Source: Viola odorata (taxonomy: Eukaryota > Streptophyta > Magnoliopsida > Malpighiales > Violaceae). From it: a stretch of 64,000 bases of DNA. The notes under the pieces were generated by a model. The model did no database searches. It saw only the letters and a program-made list of their open reading frames with translations, and was not told the DNA's origin. The stretch is taken from positions 57,698,304 to 57,762,303 of the forward strand of contig OY829537.1 in the NCBI GenBank assembly GCA_963691705.1, written 5' to 3'. The translations under genes and the position numbers were made by a program. This document shows, one piece after another, positions 37,946-50,911 of this stretch (its first letter is position 1; each line of letters starts with the position of its first letter).

Positions 37946-39533
37946 GATAATATTGTATCTGGTCAGTTCCGCACATATTGTCTGTTAAGCGTTGTGAAGG
38001 GTCACGTCCCCACATCGTGTTTTCAATGGTGTGTTTGGTCACGTCGCACAGTCGTCTTATAATGTTATGTCTGGTCATGTCTGCACATGTTGTCTGTCAA
38101 GCATTGTGAAGGGTCACGTCCCGACATCGTGTATTTAATGTTGTGTTTGGTCAGCTACGCACATGTCGTCTGATAATGTTGTGTCCGGTCACGTCCGCAC
38201 ATGTTGTCTGTTAAGCGTTGTGAAGGGTCACGTCCCCACATCATGTTGTTAATGTTGTGTCAGGTCACGTCCACATATGTCGTCTGATAATGTTGTGTCT
38301 GGTCACGTCCGCACATGTCATATCTTAAGCGTTGTGAAAGGTCACGGCCCCACATCGTGTTGTTAATGTTGTGTCAGGTCACGTCCACACATGTCGTCTA
38401 ATAATGTTGTGTCTGGTCACGTCCGCATATATCGTCTGTTAAGCGTTATGAAGGGTCAGGTCCCCACATCGTGTTTTTAATATTGTGTCTGGTCACGTCC
38501 GCACATGTCATCTCTTAAGCGTTGTGAAGGGTCACGCCCCCACCTCGTGTTATTAATGTTGTGTCTGGTCACGTCCGCATAGTCGTCTGATAAAGTTGTG
38601 TCTGGTCACGTCCGCACAAGTCATCTCTTAAGCTTTGTGAAGGGTCACGTCCGTACAGTCGTCTGATAATGTTGTGTCTGGTCACTTCCGCACATGTTGT
38701 CTGTTAAGCGTTGTGAAGGGTCATGTCCCCACATTGTGTTTTTAATGTTGTGTCTCGTCACGTCCGCACAGTCGTCTGATAATGTTGTGTCTGGTCACTT
38801 CCGCACAAGTCATCTCTTAAGCTTTGTGAAGGGTCACGTACGTACAGTCGTCTGATAATGTTGTGTCTGGTCACTTCCGCACATGTTGTCTGTTAAGCGT
38901 TGTGAAGGGTCACGTCCCCACATTGTGTTTTTAATGTTGTGTCTCGTCACGTCCGCACAGTCGTTTGATAATGTTGTGTCTGGTCACGTCTGCACAGTCG
39001 TCTGATAATGTTGTGTCTGGTCACTTCCGCACATGTTGTCTGTCAAGCGTTGTGAAGGGTCACGTCCCCACATCGTGTATTTAATGTTGTGTTTGGTCAG
39101 GTACGCACATGTCGTCTGATAATGTTGTGTCTGGTCACGTCCGCACATGTTGTCTGTTAAGCGTTGTGAAGGGTCACGTCCTCACATCGTGTTTTTAATG
39201 GTGTGTTTGGTCACGTCCGCACAGACGTCTGATAATGTTATTTCTGGTCACGCCCGCGCATGTCATCTCTTAAACGTTGTGAAGGGTCACGTCCCCATAT
39301 CATGTTTTTAATGTTGTGTCTGGTCACGTCTGCACAGTCGTCATATAATGTTGTGTCAGGTCACGTCCGCACATGTTGTCTGTTAAGCGTTGTGAAAGGT
39401 CACGTCCCCACATCGTGTTGTTAATGTTGTGTCTGGTCACGTCCACACATGTCGTCTGATAATGTTGTGTCTGGTCACATCCGTACATGTCATCTCTTAA
39501 GCATTGTGAAGGGTCACGTCCGCACAGTCGTCT
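37946..39533 (+). repeat. Higher-order unit U24, 1588 bp, beta
   Basis: Same layout as U17. Private TTTTCAATGG near 38021, GTTATGTCTGG near 38063, GCATAGTCG near 38578 and CACGTACGTAC near 38836. Confidence 0.85.
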
Positions 39534-41384
39534 GATAATATTGTATCTGGTCAGTTCCGCACATATTGTCTGTTAAGCGTTGTGAAGGGTCACGTCCCCA
39601 CATCGTGTTTTTAATGGTGTGTTTGGTCACGTCCGCACAGTCGTCTTATAATGTTGTGTCTGGTCATGTCTGCACATGTTGTCTGTCAAGCATTGTGAAG
39701 GGTCACGTCCCGACATCGTGTATTTAATGTTGTGTTTGGTCAGCTACGCACATGTCGTCTGATAATGTTGTGTCTGGTCACGTCCGCACATGTTGTCTGT
39801 TAAGCGTTGTGAAGGGTCACGTCCCCACATCATTTGTTAATGTTGTGTCAGGTCACGTCCACATATGTCGTCTGATAATGTTGTGTCTGGTCACTTCCGC
39901 ACATGTTGTCTGTTAAGCGTTGTGAAGGGTCATGTCCCCACATTGTGTTTTTAATGTTGTGACTCGTCACGTCCGCACAGTCGTTTGATAATGTTGTGTC
40001 TAGTCACTTCTGCACAGTCGTCTGATAATGTTGTGTCTGGTCACTTCCGCACATGTTGTCTGTCGAGCGTTGTGAAGGGTCACGTCCCCACATCGTGTAT
40101 TTAATGTTGTGTTTGGTCAGGTACGCACATGTCGTCTGATAATGTTGTGTCTGGTCACTTCCGCACATGTTGTCTGTTAAGCGTTGTGAAGGGTCACGTC
40201 CCCACATCATGTTGTTAATGTTGTGTCAGGTCACGTCCACATATGTCGTCTGATAATGTTGTGTCTGGTCACGTCCGCACATGTCATCTCTTAAGCGTTG
40301 TGAAGGGTCACGCCCCCACCTCGTGTTATTAATGTTGTGTCTGGTCACGTCCGCACAGTCGTGTGATAAAGTTGTGTCTGGTCACGTCCGCACATGTTGT
40401 CTGTTAAGCGTTGTGAAGGGTCATGTCCCCACATTGTGTTTTTAATGTTGTGACTCGTCACGTCCGCACAGTCGTTTGATAATGTTGTGTCTAGTCACTT
40501 CTGCACAGTCGTCTGATAATGTTGTGTCTGGTCACTTCCGCACATGTTGTCTGTCGAGCGTTGTGAAGGGTCACGTCCCCACATCGTGTATTTAATGTTG
40601 TGTTTGGTCAGGTACGCACATGTCGTCTGATAATGTTGTGTCTGGTCACTTCCGCACATGTTGTCTGTTAAGCGTTGTGAAGGGTCACGTCCCCACATCA
40701 TGTTGTTAATGTTGTGTCAGGTCACGTCCACATATGTCGTCTGATAATGTTGTGTCTGGTCACGTCCGCACATGTCATCTCTTAAGCGTTGTGAAGGGTC
40801 ACGCCCCCACCTCGTGTTATTAATGTTGTGTCTGGTCACGTCCGCACAGTCGTGTGATAAAGTTGTGTCTGGTCACGTCCGCACATGTTGTCTGTTAAGC
40901 GTTGTGAAGGGTCACGTCCCCACATCGTGTTTTTAAGGGTGTGTTTGGTCACGTCCGCACAGTCGTCTGATAATGTTGTGTCTGGTCACGTCCGCACATG
41001 TTGTCTGTTAAGCGTTGTGAAGGGTCACGTCCTCACATCGTGTTTTTAATGGTGTGTTTGGTGACGTCCGCACAGACGTCTGATAATGTTATTTCTGGTC
41101 ACGCCCGCGCATGTCATCTCTTAAGCGTTGTGAAGGGTCACGTCCCCATATCATGTTTTTAATGTTGTGTCTGGTCACGTCTGCACAGTCGTCATATAAT
41201 GTTGTGTCAGGTCACGTCCGCACATGTTGTCTGTTAAGCGTTGTGAAAGGTCACGTCCCCACATCGTGTAGTTAATGTTGTGTCTGGTCACGTCCACACA
41301 TGTCGTCTGATAATGTTGTGTCTGGTCACATCCGTACATGTCATCTCTTAAGCATTGTGAAGGGTAACGTCCGCACAGTCGTCT
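39534..41384 (+). repeat. Higher-order unit U25, 1851 bp, alpha
   Basis: A 1360-class unit enlarged by the 491-bp tandem duplication (1360 + 491 = 1851). Private GTGTAGTTAATG near 41267. Confidence 0.87.
39896..40914 (+). repeat. 491-bp tandem repeat, about 2.07 copies
   Basis: The private variants GTGACTCGTCACG (39959, 40450) and GTCTAGTCACTTCTGC (39999, 40490) both recur at exactly 491 bp. The left limit is CACTTCC/CACGTCC at 39895/40386 and the right limit CACGTCC/CATGTCC at 40915/40424. Period 491 equals 13 subunits. No differences were noticed between copies. Confidence 0.9.
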
Positions 41385-43962
41385 GATAATATTGTATCTG
41401 GTCAGTTCCGCACATGTTGTCTGTTAAGCGTTGTGAAGGGTCACGTCCCCACATCGTGTTTTTAATGGTGTGTTTGGTCACGTCCGCACAGTCGTCTTAT
41501 AATGTTGTGTCTGGTCATGTCTGCACATGTTGTCTGTCAAGCATTGTGAAGGGTCACGTCCCGACATCGTGTATTTAATGTTGTGTTTGGTCAGCTACGC
41601 ACATGTCGTCTGATAATGTTGTGTCTGGTCACGTCCGCACATGTTGTCTGTTAAGCGTTGTGAAGGGTCACGTCCCCACATCATGTTGTTAATGTTGTGT
41701 CAGGTCACGACCACATATGTCGTCTGATAATGTTGTGTCTGGTCACGTCCGCACATGTCATATCTTAAGCGTTGTGAAAGGTCACGGCCCCACATCGTGT
41801 TGTTAATGTTGTGTCTGGTCACGTCCACACATGTCGTCTAATAATGTTGTGTCTGGTCACGTCCGCATATATCGTCTGTTAAGCGTTATGAAGGGTCAGG
41901 TCCCCACATCGTGTTTTTAATATTGTGTCTGGTCACGTCCGCACATGTCATCTCTTAAGCGTTGTGAAGGGTCACGCCCCCACCTCGTGTTATTAATGTT
42001 GTGTCTGGTCACGTCCGCACAATCGTGTGATAAAGTTGTGTCTAGTCACGTCCGCACAAGTCATCTCTTAAGCTTTGTGAAGGGTCACGTCCGTACAGTC
42101 GTCTGATAATGTTGTGTCTGGTCACTTCCGCACATGTTGTCTGTTAAGCGTTGTGAAGGGTCATGTCCCCACATTGTGTTTTTAATGTTGTGTCTCGTCA
42201 CGTCCGCACAGTCGTCTGATAATGTTGTGTCTGGTAACTTCCGCACAGTCGTCTGATAATGTTGTGTCTGGTCACTTCCGCACATGTTGTCTGTTAAGCG
42301 TTGTGAGGGGTCACGTCCCGACATCGTGTATTTAATGTTGTGTTTGGTCAGGTACGCACATGTCGTCTGATAATGTTGTGTCTGGTCACTTCCGCACATG
42401 TTGTCTGTTAAGCGTTGTGAAGGGTCATGTCCCCACATTGTGTTTTTAATGTTGTGTCTCGTCACGTCCGCACAGTCGTTTGATAATGTTGTGTCTGGTC
42501 ACTTCCGCACATGTTGTCTGTCGAGCGTTGTGAAGGGTCACGTCCCCACATCGTGTATTTAATGTTGTGTTTGGTCAGGTACGCACATGTCGTCTGATAA
42601 TGTTGTGTCTGGTCACTTCCGCACATGTTGTCTGTTAAGCGTTGTGAAGGGTCACGTCCCCACATCATGTTGTTAATGTTGTGTCAGGTCACGTCCACAT
42701 ATGTCGTCTGATAATGTTGTGTCTGGTCACGTCCGCACATGTCATCTCTTAAGCGTTGTGAAGGGTCACGCCCCCACCTCGTGTTATTAATGTTGTGTCT
42801 GGTCACGTCCCCACAGTCGTGTGATAAAGTTGTGTCTGGTCACGTCCGCACATGTTGTCTGTTAAGCGTTGTGAAGGGTCACGTCCCCACATCGTGTTTT
42901 TAAGGGCGTGTTTGGTCACGTCCGCACAGTCATCTGATAATGTTGTGTCTGGTCACGTCCGCACATGTTGTCTGTTAAGCGTTGTGAAGGGTCACGTCCT
43001 CACATCGTGTTTTTAATGGTGTGTTTGGTCACGTCCGCACAGACGTCTGATAATGTTATTTCTGGTCACGCCCGCGCATGTCATCTCTTAAGCGTTGTGA
43101 AGGGTCACGTCCCCATATCATGTTTTTAATGTTGTGTCTGGTCACGTCTGCACAGTCGTCATATAATGTTGTGTCAGGTCACGTCCGCACATGTTGTCTG
43201 TTAAGCGTTGTGAAAGGTCACGTCCCCACATCGTGTTGTTAATGTTGTGTCTGGTCACGTCCACACATGTCGTCTGATAATGTTGTGTCTGGTCACGTCC
43301 GCATATATCGTCTGTTAAGCGTTGTGAAGGGTCATGTCGCCACATCGTGTTTTTAATATTGTGTCTGGTCACGTCCGCACATGTCATCTCTTAAGCGTTG
43401 TGAAGGGTCACGCCCCCACCTCGTGTTATTAATGTTGTGTCTGGTCACGTCCGCACAGTCGTGTGATAAAGTTGTGTCTGGTCACGTCCGCACATGTTGT
43501 CAGTTAAACGTTGTCAAGGGTCACGTCCCCACATCGTGTTTTTAATGGTGTGTTTGGTCGCGTCCGCACAGTCGTCTGATAATGTTGTGTCTGGTCACGT
43601 CCGCACATGTTGTCTGTTAAGCGTTGTGAAGGGTCACGTCCTCACATCGTGTTTTTAATGGTGTGTTTGGTCACGTCCGCACAGACGTCTGATAATGTTA
43701 TTTCTGGTCACGCCCGCGCATGTCATCTCTTAAGCGTTGTGAAGGGTCACGTCCCCATATCATGTTTTTAATGTTGTGTCTGGTCACGTCTGCACAGTCG
43801 TCATATAATGTTGTGTCAGGTCACGTCCGCACATGTTGTCTGTTAAGCGTTGTGAAAGGTCACGTCCCCACATCGTGTTGTTAATGTTGTGTCTGGTCAC
43901 GTCCACACATGTCGTCTGATAATGTTGTGTCTGGTCACATCCGTACATGTCATCTCTTAAGC
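40387..43962 (+). repeat. 3.58-kb block, copy 1 (partner 49914-53489, shift 9527)
   Basis: Unit U26 begins 9527 bp before U31, and the GTGTCTAGTC, GGTCACGACC and GTCATGTCGCC variants match at the same shift. Differences include GACTCG against GTCTCG near 40452, GGTCGCGTCC at 43558 against GGTCACGTCC, and GTGTCTGG near 42800 against GTGTCTTG. Confidence 0.87.
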
Positions 43963-44559
43963 GTTGTGAAGGGTCACGCCCCCACCTCGTGTTATTAATG
44001 TTGTGTCTGGTCACGTCCCCACAGTCGTGTGATAAAGTTGTGTCTGGTCACGTCCGCACATGTTGTCTGTTAAGCGTTGTCAAGGGTCACGTCCCCACAT
44101 CGTGTTTTTAATGGTGTGTTTGGTCACGTCCGCACAGTCGTCTGATAATGTTGTGTCTGGTCACGTCCGCACATGTTGTCTGTTAAGCGTTGTGAAGGGT
44201 CACGTCCTCACATCGTGTTTTTAATGGTGTGTTTGGTCACGTCCGCACAGACGTCTGATAATGTTATTTCTGGTCACGCCCGCGCATGTCATCTCTTAAG
44301 CGTTGTGAAGGGTCACGTCCCCATATCATGTTTTTAATGTTGTGTCTGGTCACGTCTGCACAGTCGTCATATAATGTTGTGTCAGGTCACGTCCGCACAT
44401 GTTGTCTGTTAAGCGTTGTGAAAGGTCACGTCCCCACATCGTGTTGTTAATGTTGTGTCTGGTCACGTCCACACATGTCGTCTGATAATGTTGTGTCTGG
44501 TCACATCCGTACATGTCATCTCTTAAGCATTGTGAAGGGTCACGTCCGCACAGTCGTCT
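41385..44559 (+). repeat. Higher-order unit U26, 3175 bp, alpha, composite
   Basis: Longest unit. Contains the 1.08-kb segment shared with U23, then three runs of CTCACATCG plus GCGCATG trimers (about 42998, 43642, 44207), showing internal duplication without a new marker. Private GGTCGCGTCC at 43558. Confidence 0.83.
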
Positions 44560-46375
44560 GATAATATTGTATCTGGTCAGTTCCGCACATATTGTCTGTT
44601 AAGCGTTGTGAAGGGTCACGTCCCCACATCGTGTTTTTAATGGTGTGTTTGGTCACGTCGCACAGTCGTCTTATAATGTTGTGTCTGGTCATGTCTGCAC
44701 ATGTTGTCTGTCAAGCATTGTGAAGGGTCACGTCCCGACATCGTGTATTTAATGTTGTGTTTGGTCAGCTACGCACATGTCGTCTGATAATGTTGTGTCC
44801 GGTCACGTCCGCACATGTTGTCTCTTAAGCGTTGTGAAGGGTCACGTCCCCACATCATGTTGTTAATGTTGTGTCAGGTCACGTCCACATATGTCGTCTG
44901 ATAATGTTGTGTCTGGTCACGTCCGCACATGTCATATCTTAAGCGTTGTGAAAGGTCACGGCCCCACATCGTGTTGTTAATGTTGTGTCTGGTCACGTCC
45001 ACACATGTCGTCTAATAATGTTGTTTCTGGTCACGTCCGCATATATCGTCTGTTAAGCGTTATGAAGGGTCAGGTCCCCACATCGTGTTTTTAATATTGT
45101 GTCTGGTCACGTCCGCACATGTCATCTCTTAAGCGTTGTGAAGGGTCACGCCCCCACCTCGTGTTATTAATGTTGTGTCTGGTCACGTCCGTATAGTCGT
45201 CTGATAAAGTTGTGTCTGGTCACGTCCGCACAAGTCATCTCTTAAGCTTTGTGAAGGGTCACGTCCGTACAGTCGTCTGATAATGTTGTGTCTGGTCACT
45301 TCCGCACATGTTGTCTGTTAAGCGTTATGAAGGGTCAGGTCCCCACATCGTGTTTTTAATATTGTGTCTGGTCACGTCCGCACATGTCATCTCTTAAGCG
45401 TTGTGAAGGGTCACGCCCCCACCTCGTGTTATTAATGTTGTGTCTGGTCACGTCCGCATAGTCATCTGATAAAGTTGTGTCTGGTCACGTACGCACAAGT
45501 CATCTCTTAAGCTTTGTGAAGGGTCACGTCCGTACAGTCGTCTGATAATGTTGTGTCTGGTCACTTCCGCACATGTTGTCTGTTAAGCGTTGTGAAGGGT
45601 CATGTCCCCACATTGTGTTTTTAATGTTGTGTCTGGTCACTTCCGCACAAGTCATCTCTTAAGCTTTGTGAAGGGTCACGTCCGTACAGTCGTCTGATAA
45701 TGTTGTGTCTGGTCACTTCCGCACATGTTGTCTGTTAAGCGTTGTGAAGGGTCACGTCCCCACATTGTGTTTTTAATGTTGTGTCTCGTCACGTCCGCAC
45801 AGTCGTTTGATAATGTTGTGTCTGGTCACGTCTGCACAGTCGTCTGATAATGTTGTGTCTGGTCACTTCCGCACATGTTGTCTGTCAAGCGTTGTGAAGG
45901 GTCACGTCCCCACATCGTGTATTTAATGTTGTGTTTGGTCAGGTACGCACATGTCGTCTGATAATGTTGTGTCTGGTCACGTCCGCACATGTTGTCTGTT
46001 AAGCGTTGTGAAGGGTCACGTCCTCACATCGTGTTTTTAATGGTGTGTTTGGTCACGTCCGCACAGACGTCTGATAATGTTATTTCTGGTCACGCCCGCG
46101 CATGTCATCTCTTAAACGTTGTGAAGGGTCACGTCCCCATATCATGTTTTTAATGTTGTGTCTGGTCACGTCTGCACAGTCGTCATATAATGTTGTGTCA
46201 GGTCACGTCCGCACATGTTGTCTGTTAAGCGTTGTGAAAGGTCACGTCCCCACATCGTGTTGTTAATGTTGTGTCTGGTCACGTCCACACATGTCATCTG
46301 ATAATGTTGTGTCTGGTCACATCCGTACATGTCATCTCTTAAGCATTGTGAAGGGTCACGTCCGCACAGTCGTCT
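44560..46375 (+). repeat. Higher-order unit U27, 1816 bp, beta
   Basis: 1588-like unit plus 228 bp (two trimers). Contains a second GTTATGAAGGG / CATAGTCATCTG stretch near 45325-45465. First member of the 3176-bp tandem. Confidence 0.86.
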
Positions 46376-47735
46376 GATAATATTGTATCTGGTCAGTTCC
46401 GCACATATTGTCTGTTAAGCGTTGTGAAGGGTCACGTCCCCACATCGTGTTTTTAATGGTGTGTTTGGTCACGTCCGCACAGTCGTCTTATAATGTTGTG
46501 TCTGGTCATGTCTGCACATGTTGTCTGTCAAGCATTGTGAAGGGTCACGTCCCGACATCGTGTATTTAATGTTGTGTTTGGTCAGCTACGCACATGTCGT
46601 CTGATAATGTTGTGTCTGGTCACGTCCGCACATGTTGTCTGTTAAGCGTTGTGAAGGGTCACGTCCCCACATCATTTGTTAATGTTGTGTCAGGTCACGT
46701 CCACATATGTCGTCTGATAATGTTGTGTCTGGTCACTTCCGCACATGTTGTCTGTTAAGCGTTGTGAAGGGTCATGTCCCCACATTGTGTTTTTAATGTT
46801 GTGTCTCGTCACGTCCGCACAGTCGTTTGATAATGTTGTGTCTGGTCACTTCTGCACAGTCGTCTGATAATGTTGTGTCTGGTCACTTCCGCACATGTTG
46901 TCTGTCGAGCGTTGTGAAGGGTCACGTCCCCACATCGTGTATTTAATGTTGTGTTTGGTCAGGTACGCACATGTCGTCTGATAATGTTGTGTCTGGTCAC
47001 TTCCGCACATGTTGTCTGTTAAGCGTTGTGAAGGGTCACGTCCCCACATCATGTTGTTAATGTTGTGTCAGGTCACGTCCACATATGTCGTCTGATAATG
47101 TTGTGTCTGGTCACGTCCGCACATGTCATCTCTTAAGCGTTGTGAAGGGTCACGCCCCCACCTCGTGTTATTAATGTTGTGTCTGGTCACGTCCCCACAG
47201 TCGTGTGATAAAGTTGTGTCTGGTCACGTCCGCACATGTTGTCTGTTAAGCGTTGTCAAGGGTCACGTCCCCACATCGTGTTTTTAATGGTGTGTTTGGT
47301 CACGTCCGCACAGTCGTCTGATAATGTTGTGTCTGGTCACGTCCGCACATGTTGTCTGTTAAGCGTTGTGAAGGGTCACGTCCTCACATCGTGTTTTTAA
47401 TGGTGTGTTTGGTCACGTCCGCACAGACGTCTGATAATGTTATTTCTGGTCACGCCCGCGCATGTCATCTCTTAAGCGTTGTGAAGGGTCACGTCCCCAT
47501 ATCATGTTTTTAATGTTGTGTCTGGTCACGTCTGCACAGTCCTCATATAATGTTGTGTCAGGTCACGTCCGCACATGTTGTCTGTTAAGCGTTGTGAAAG
47601 GTCACGTCCCCACATCGTGTTGTTAATGTTGTGTCTGGTCACGTCCACACATGTCGTCTGATAATGTTGTGTCTGGTCACATCCGTACATGTCATCTCTT
47701 AAGCATTGTGAAGGGTCACGTCCGCACAGTCGTCT
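46376..47735 (+). repeat. Higher-order unit U28, 1360 bp, alpha
   Basis: Same length as U2 but the marker after it starts TCACGTCC, and CAAGGGTC near 47257 replaces GAAGGGTC. Private CAGTCCTCATA near 47540. Confidence 0.86.
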
Positions 47736-49551
47736 GATAATATTGTATCTGGTCAGTTCCGCACATATTGTCTGTTAAGCGTTGTGAAGGGTCACGTCCC
47801 CACATCGTGTTTTTAATGGTGTGTTTGGTCACGTCGCACAGTCGTCTTATAATGTTGTGTCTGGTCATGTCTGCACATGTTGTCTGTCAAGCATTGTGAA
47901 GGGTCACGTCCCGACATCGTGTATTTAATGTTGTGTTTGGTCAGCTACGCACATGTCGTCTGATAATGTTGTGTCCGGTCACGTCCGCACATGTTGTCTG
48001 TTAAGCGTTGTGAAGGGTCACGTCCCCACATCATGGTCTTAATGTTGTGTCAGGTCACGTCCACATATGTCGTCTGATAATGTTGTGTCTGGTCACGTCC
48101 GCACATGTCATATCTTAAGCGTTGTGAAAGGTCACGGCCCCACATCGTGTTGTTAATGTTGTGTCTGGTCACGTCCACACATGTCGTCTAATAATGTTGT
48201 TTCTGGTCACGTCCGCATATATCGTCTGTTAAGCGTTATGAAGGGTCAGGTCCCCACATCGTGTTTTTAATATTGTGTCTGGTCACGTCCGCACATGTCA
48301 TCTCTTAAGCGTTGTGAAGGGTCACGCCCCCACCTCGTGTTATTAATGTTGTGTCTGGTCACGTCCGCATAGTCGTCTGATAAAGTTGTGTCTGGTCACG
48401 TCCGCACAAGTCATCTCTTAAGCTTTGTGAAGGGTCACGTCCGTACAGTCGTCTGATAATGTTGTGTCTGGTCACTTCCGCACATGTTGTCTGTTAAGCG
48501 TTATGAAGGGTCAGGTCCCCACATCGTGTTTTTAATATTGTGTCTGGTCACGTCCGCACATGTCATCTCTTAAGCGTTGTGAAGGGTCACGCCCCCACCT
48601 CGTGTTATTAATGTTGTGTCTGGTCACGTCCGCATAGTCATCTGATAAAGTTGTGTCTGGTCACGTACGCACAAGTCATCTCTTAAGCTTTGTGAAGGGT
48701 CACGTCCGTACAGTCGTCTGATAATGTTGTGTCTGGTCACTTCCGCACATGTTGTCTGTTAAGCGTTGTGAAGGGTCATGTCCCCACATTGTGTTTTTAA
48801 TGTTGTGTCTGGTCACTTCCGCACAAGTCATCTCTTAAGCTTTGTGAAGGGTCACGTCCGTACAGTCGTCTGATAATGTTGTGTCTGGTCACTTCCGCAC
48901 ATGTTGTCTGTTAAGCGTTGTGAAGGGTCACGTCCCCACATTGTGTTTTTAATGTTGTGTCTCGTCACGTCCGCACAGTCGTTTGATAATGTTGTGTCTG
49001 GTCACGTCTGCACAGTCGTCTGATAATGTTGTGTCTGGTCACTTCCGCACATGTTGTCTGTCAAGCGTTGTGAAGGGTCACGTCCCCACATCGTGTATTT
49101 AATGTTGTGTTTGGTCAGGTACGCACATGTCGTCTGATAATGTTGTGTCTGGTCACGTCCGCACATGTTGTCTGTTAAGCGTTGTGAAGGGTCACGTCCT
49201 CACATCGTGTTTTTAATGGTGTGTTTGGTCACGTCCGCACAGACGTCTGATAATGTTATTTCTGGTCACGCCCGCGCATGTCATCTCTTAAACGTTGTGA
49301 AGGGTCACGTCCCCATATCATGTTTTTAATGTTGTGTCTGGTCACGTCTGCACAGTCGTCATATAATGTTGTGTCAGGTCACGTCCGCACATGTTGTCTG
49401 TTAAGCGTTGTGAAAGGTCACGTCCCCACATCGTGTTGTTAATGTTGTGTCTGGTCACGTCCACACATGTCATCTGATAATGTTGTGTCTGGTCACATCC
49501 GTACATGTCATCTCTTAAGCATTGTGAAGGGTCACGTCCGCACAGTCGTCT
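47736..49551 (+). repeat. Higher-order unit U29, 1816 bp, beta
   Basis: Tandem copy of U27 at +3176, with private CATCATGGTCTTAATG near 48031. Confidence 0.87.
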
Positions 49552-50911
49552 GATAATATTGTATCTGGTCAGTTCCGCACATATTGTCTGTTAAGCGTTG
49601 TGAAGGGTCACGTCCCCACATCGTGTTTTTAATGGTGTGTTTGGTCACGTCCGCACAGTCGTCTTATAATGTTGTGTCTGGTCATGTCTGCACATGTTGT
49701 CTGTCAAGCATTGTGAAGGGTCACGTCCCGACATCGTGTATTTAATGTTGTGTTTGGTCAGCTACGCACATGTCGTCTGATAATGTTGTGTCTGGTCACG
49801 TCCGCACATGTTGTCTGTTAAGCGTTGTGAAGGGTCACGTCCCCACATCATTTGTTAATGTTGTGTCAGGTCACGTCCACATATGTCGTCTGATAATGTT
49901 GTGTCTGGTCACTTCCGCACATGTTGTCTGTTAAGCGTTGTGAAGGGTCATGTCCCCACATTGTGTTTTTAATGTTGTGTCTCGTCACGTCCGCACAGTC
50001 GTTTGATAATGTTGTGTCTGGTCACTTCTGCACAGTCGTCTGATAATGTTGTGTCTGGTCACTTCCGCACATGTTGTCTGTCGAGCGTTGTGAAGGGTCA
50101 CGTCCCCACATCGTGTATTTAATGTTGTGTTTGGTCAGGTACGCACATGTCGTCTGATAATGTTGTGTCTGGTCACTTCCGCACATGTTGTCTGTTAAGC
50201 GTTGTGAAGGGTCACGTCCCCACATCATGTTGTTAATGTTGTGTCAGGTCACGTCCACATATGTCGTCTGATAATGTTGTGTCTGGTCACGTCCGCACAT
50301 GTCATCTCTTAAGCGTTGTGAAGGGTCACGCCCCCACCTCGTGTTATTAATGTTGTGTCTGGTCACGTCCGCACAGTCGTGTGATAAAGTTGTGTCTGGT
50401 CACGTCCGCACATGTTGTCTGTTAAGCGTTGTGAAGGGTCACGTCCCCACATCGTGTTTTTAAGGGTGTGTTTGGTCACGTCCGCACAGTCGTCTGATAA
50501 TGTTGTGTCTGGTCACGTCCGCACATGTTGTCTGTTAAGCGTTGTGAAGGGTCACGTCCTCACATCGTGTTTTTAATGGTGTGTTTGGTGACGTCCGCAC
50601 AGACGTCTGATAATGTTATTTCTGGTCACGCCCGCGCATGTCATCTCTTAAGCGTTGTGAAGGGTCACGTCCCCATATCATGTTTTTAATGTTGTGTCTG
50701 GTCACGTCTGCACAGTCGTCATATAATGTTGTGTCAGGTCACGTCCGCACATGTTGTCTGTTAAGCGTTGTGAAAGGTCACGTCCCCACATCGTGTTGTT
50801 AATGTTGTGTCTGGTCACGTCCACACATGTCGTCTGATAATGTTGTGTCTGGTCACATCCGTACATGTCATCTCTTAAGCATTGTGAAGGGTAACGTCCG
50901 CACAGTCGTCT
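49552..50911 (+). repeat. Higher-order unit U30, 1360 bp, alpha
   Basis: Starts as a copy of U28, but after 50370 follows the U25 type with GGTGACGTCC at 50587 and a TAACGTCC end. Confidence 0.86.

Larger units (their letters stand above)
43945..50370 (+). repeat. 3176-bp tandem repeat, about 2.02 copies
   Basis: Unit pairs U27+U28 (1816 + 1360) and U29+U30 (1816 + 1360) repeat at 3176 bp. Shared rare variants: TTGTTTCTGG (45022, 48198), CATAGTCATCTG (45458, 48634) and CACATGTCATCTGATAATG (46289, 49465). Differences: TGTCTCTTAAG near 44820 against TGTCTGTTAAG; CATCATGTTGTTAATG near 44857 against CATCATGGTCTTAATG; GTATAGTCG against GCATAGTCG near 45192/48368; CAGTCCTCATA near 47540 against CAGTCGTCATA near 50716. 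Confidence 0.9.
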
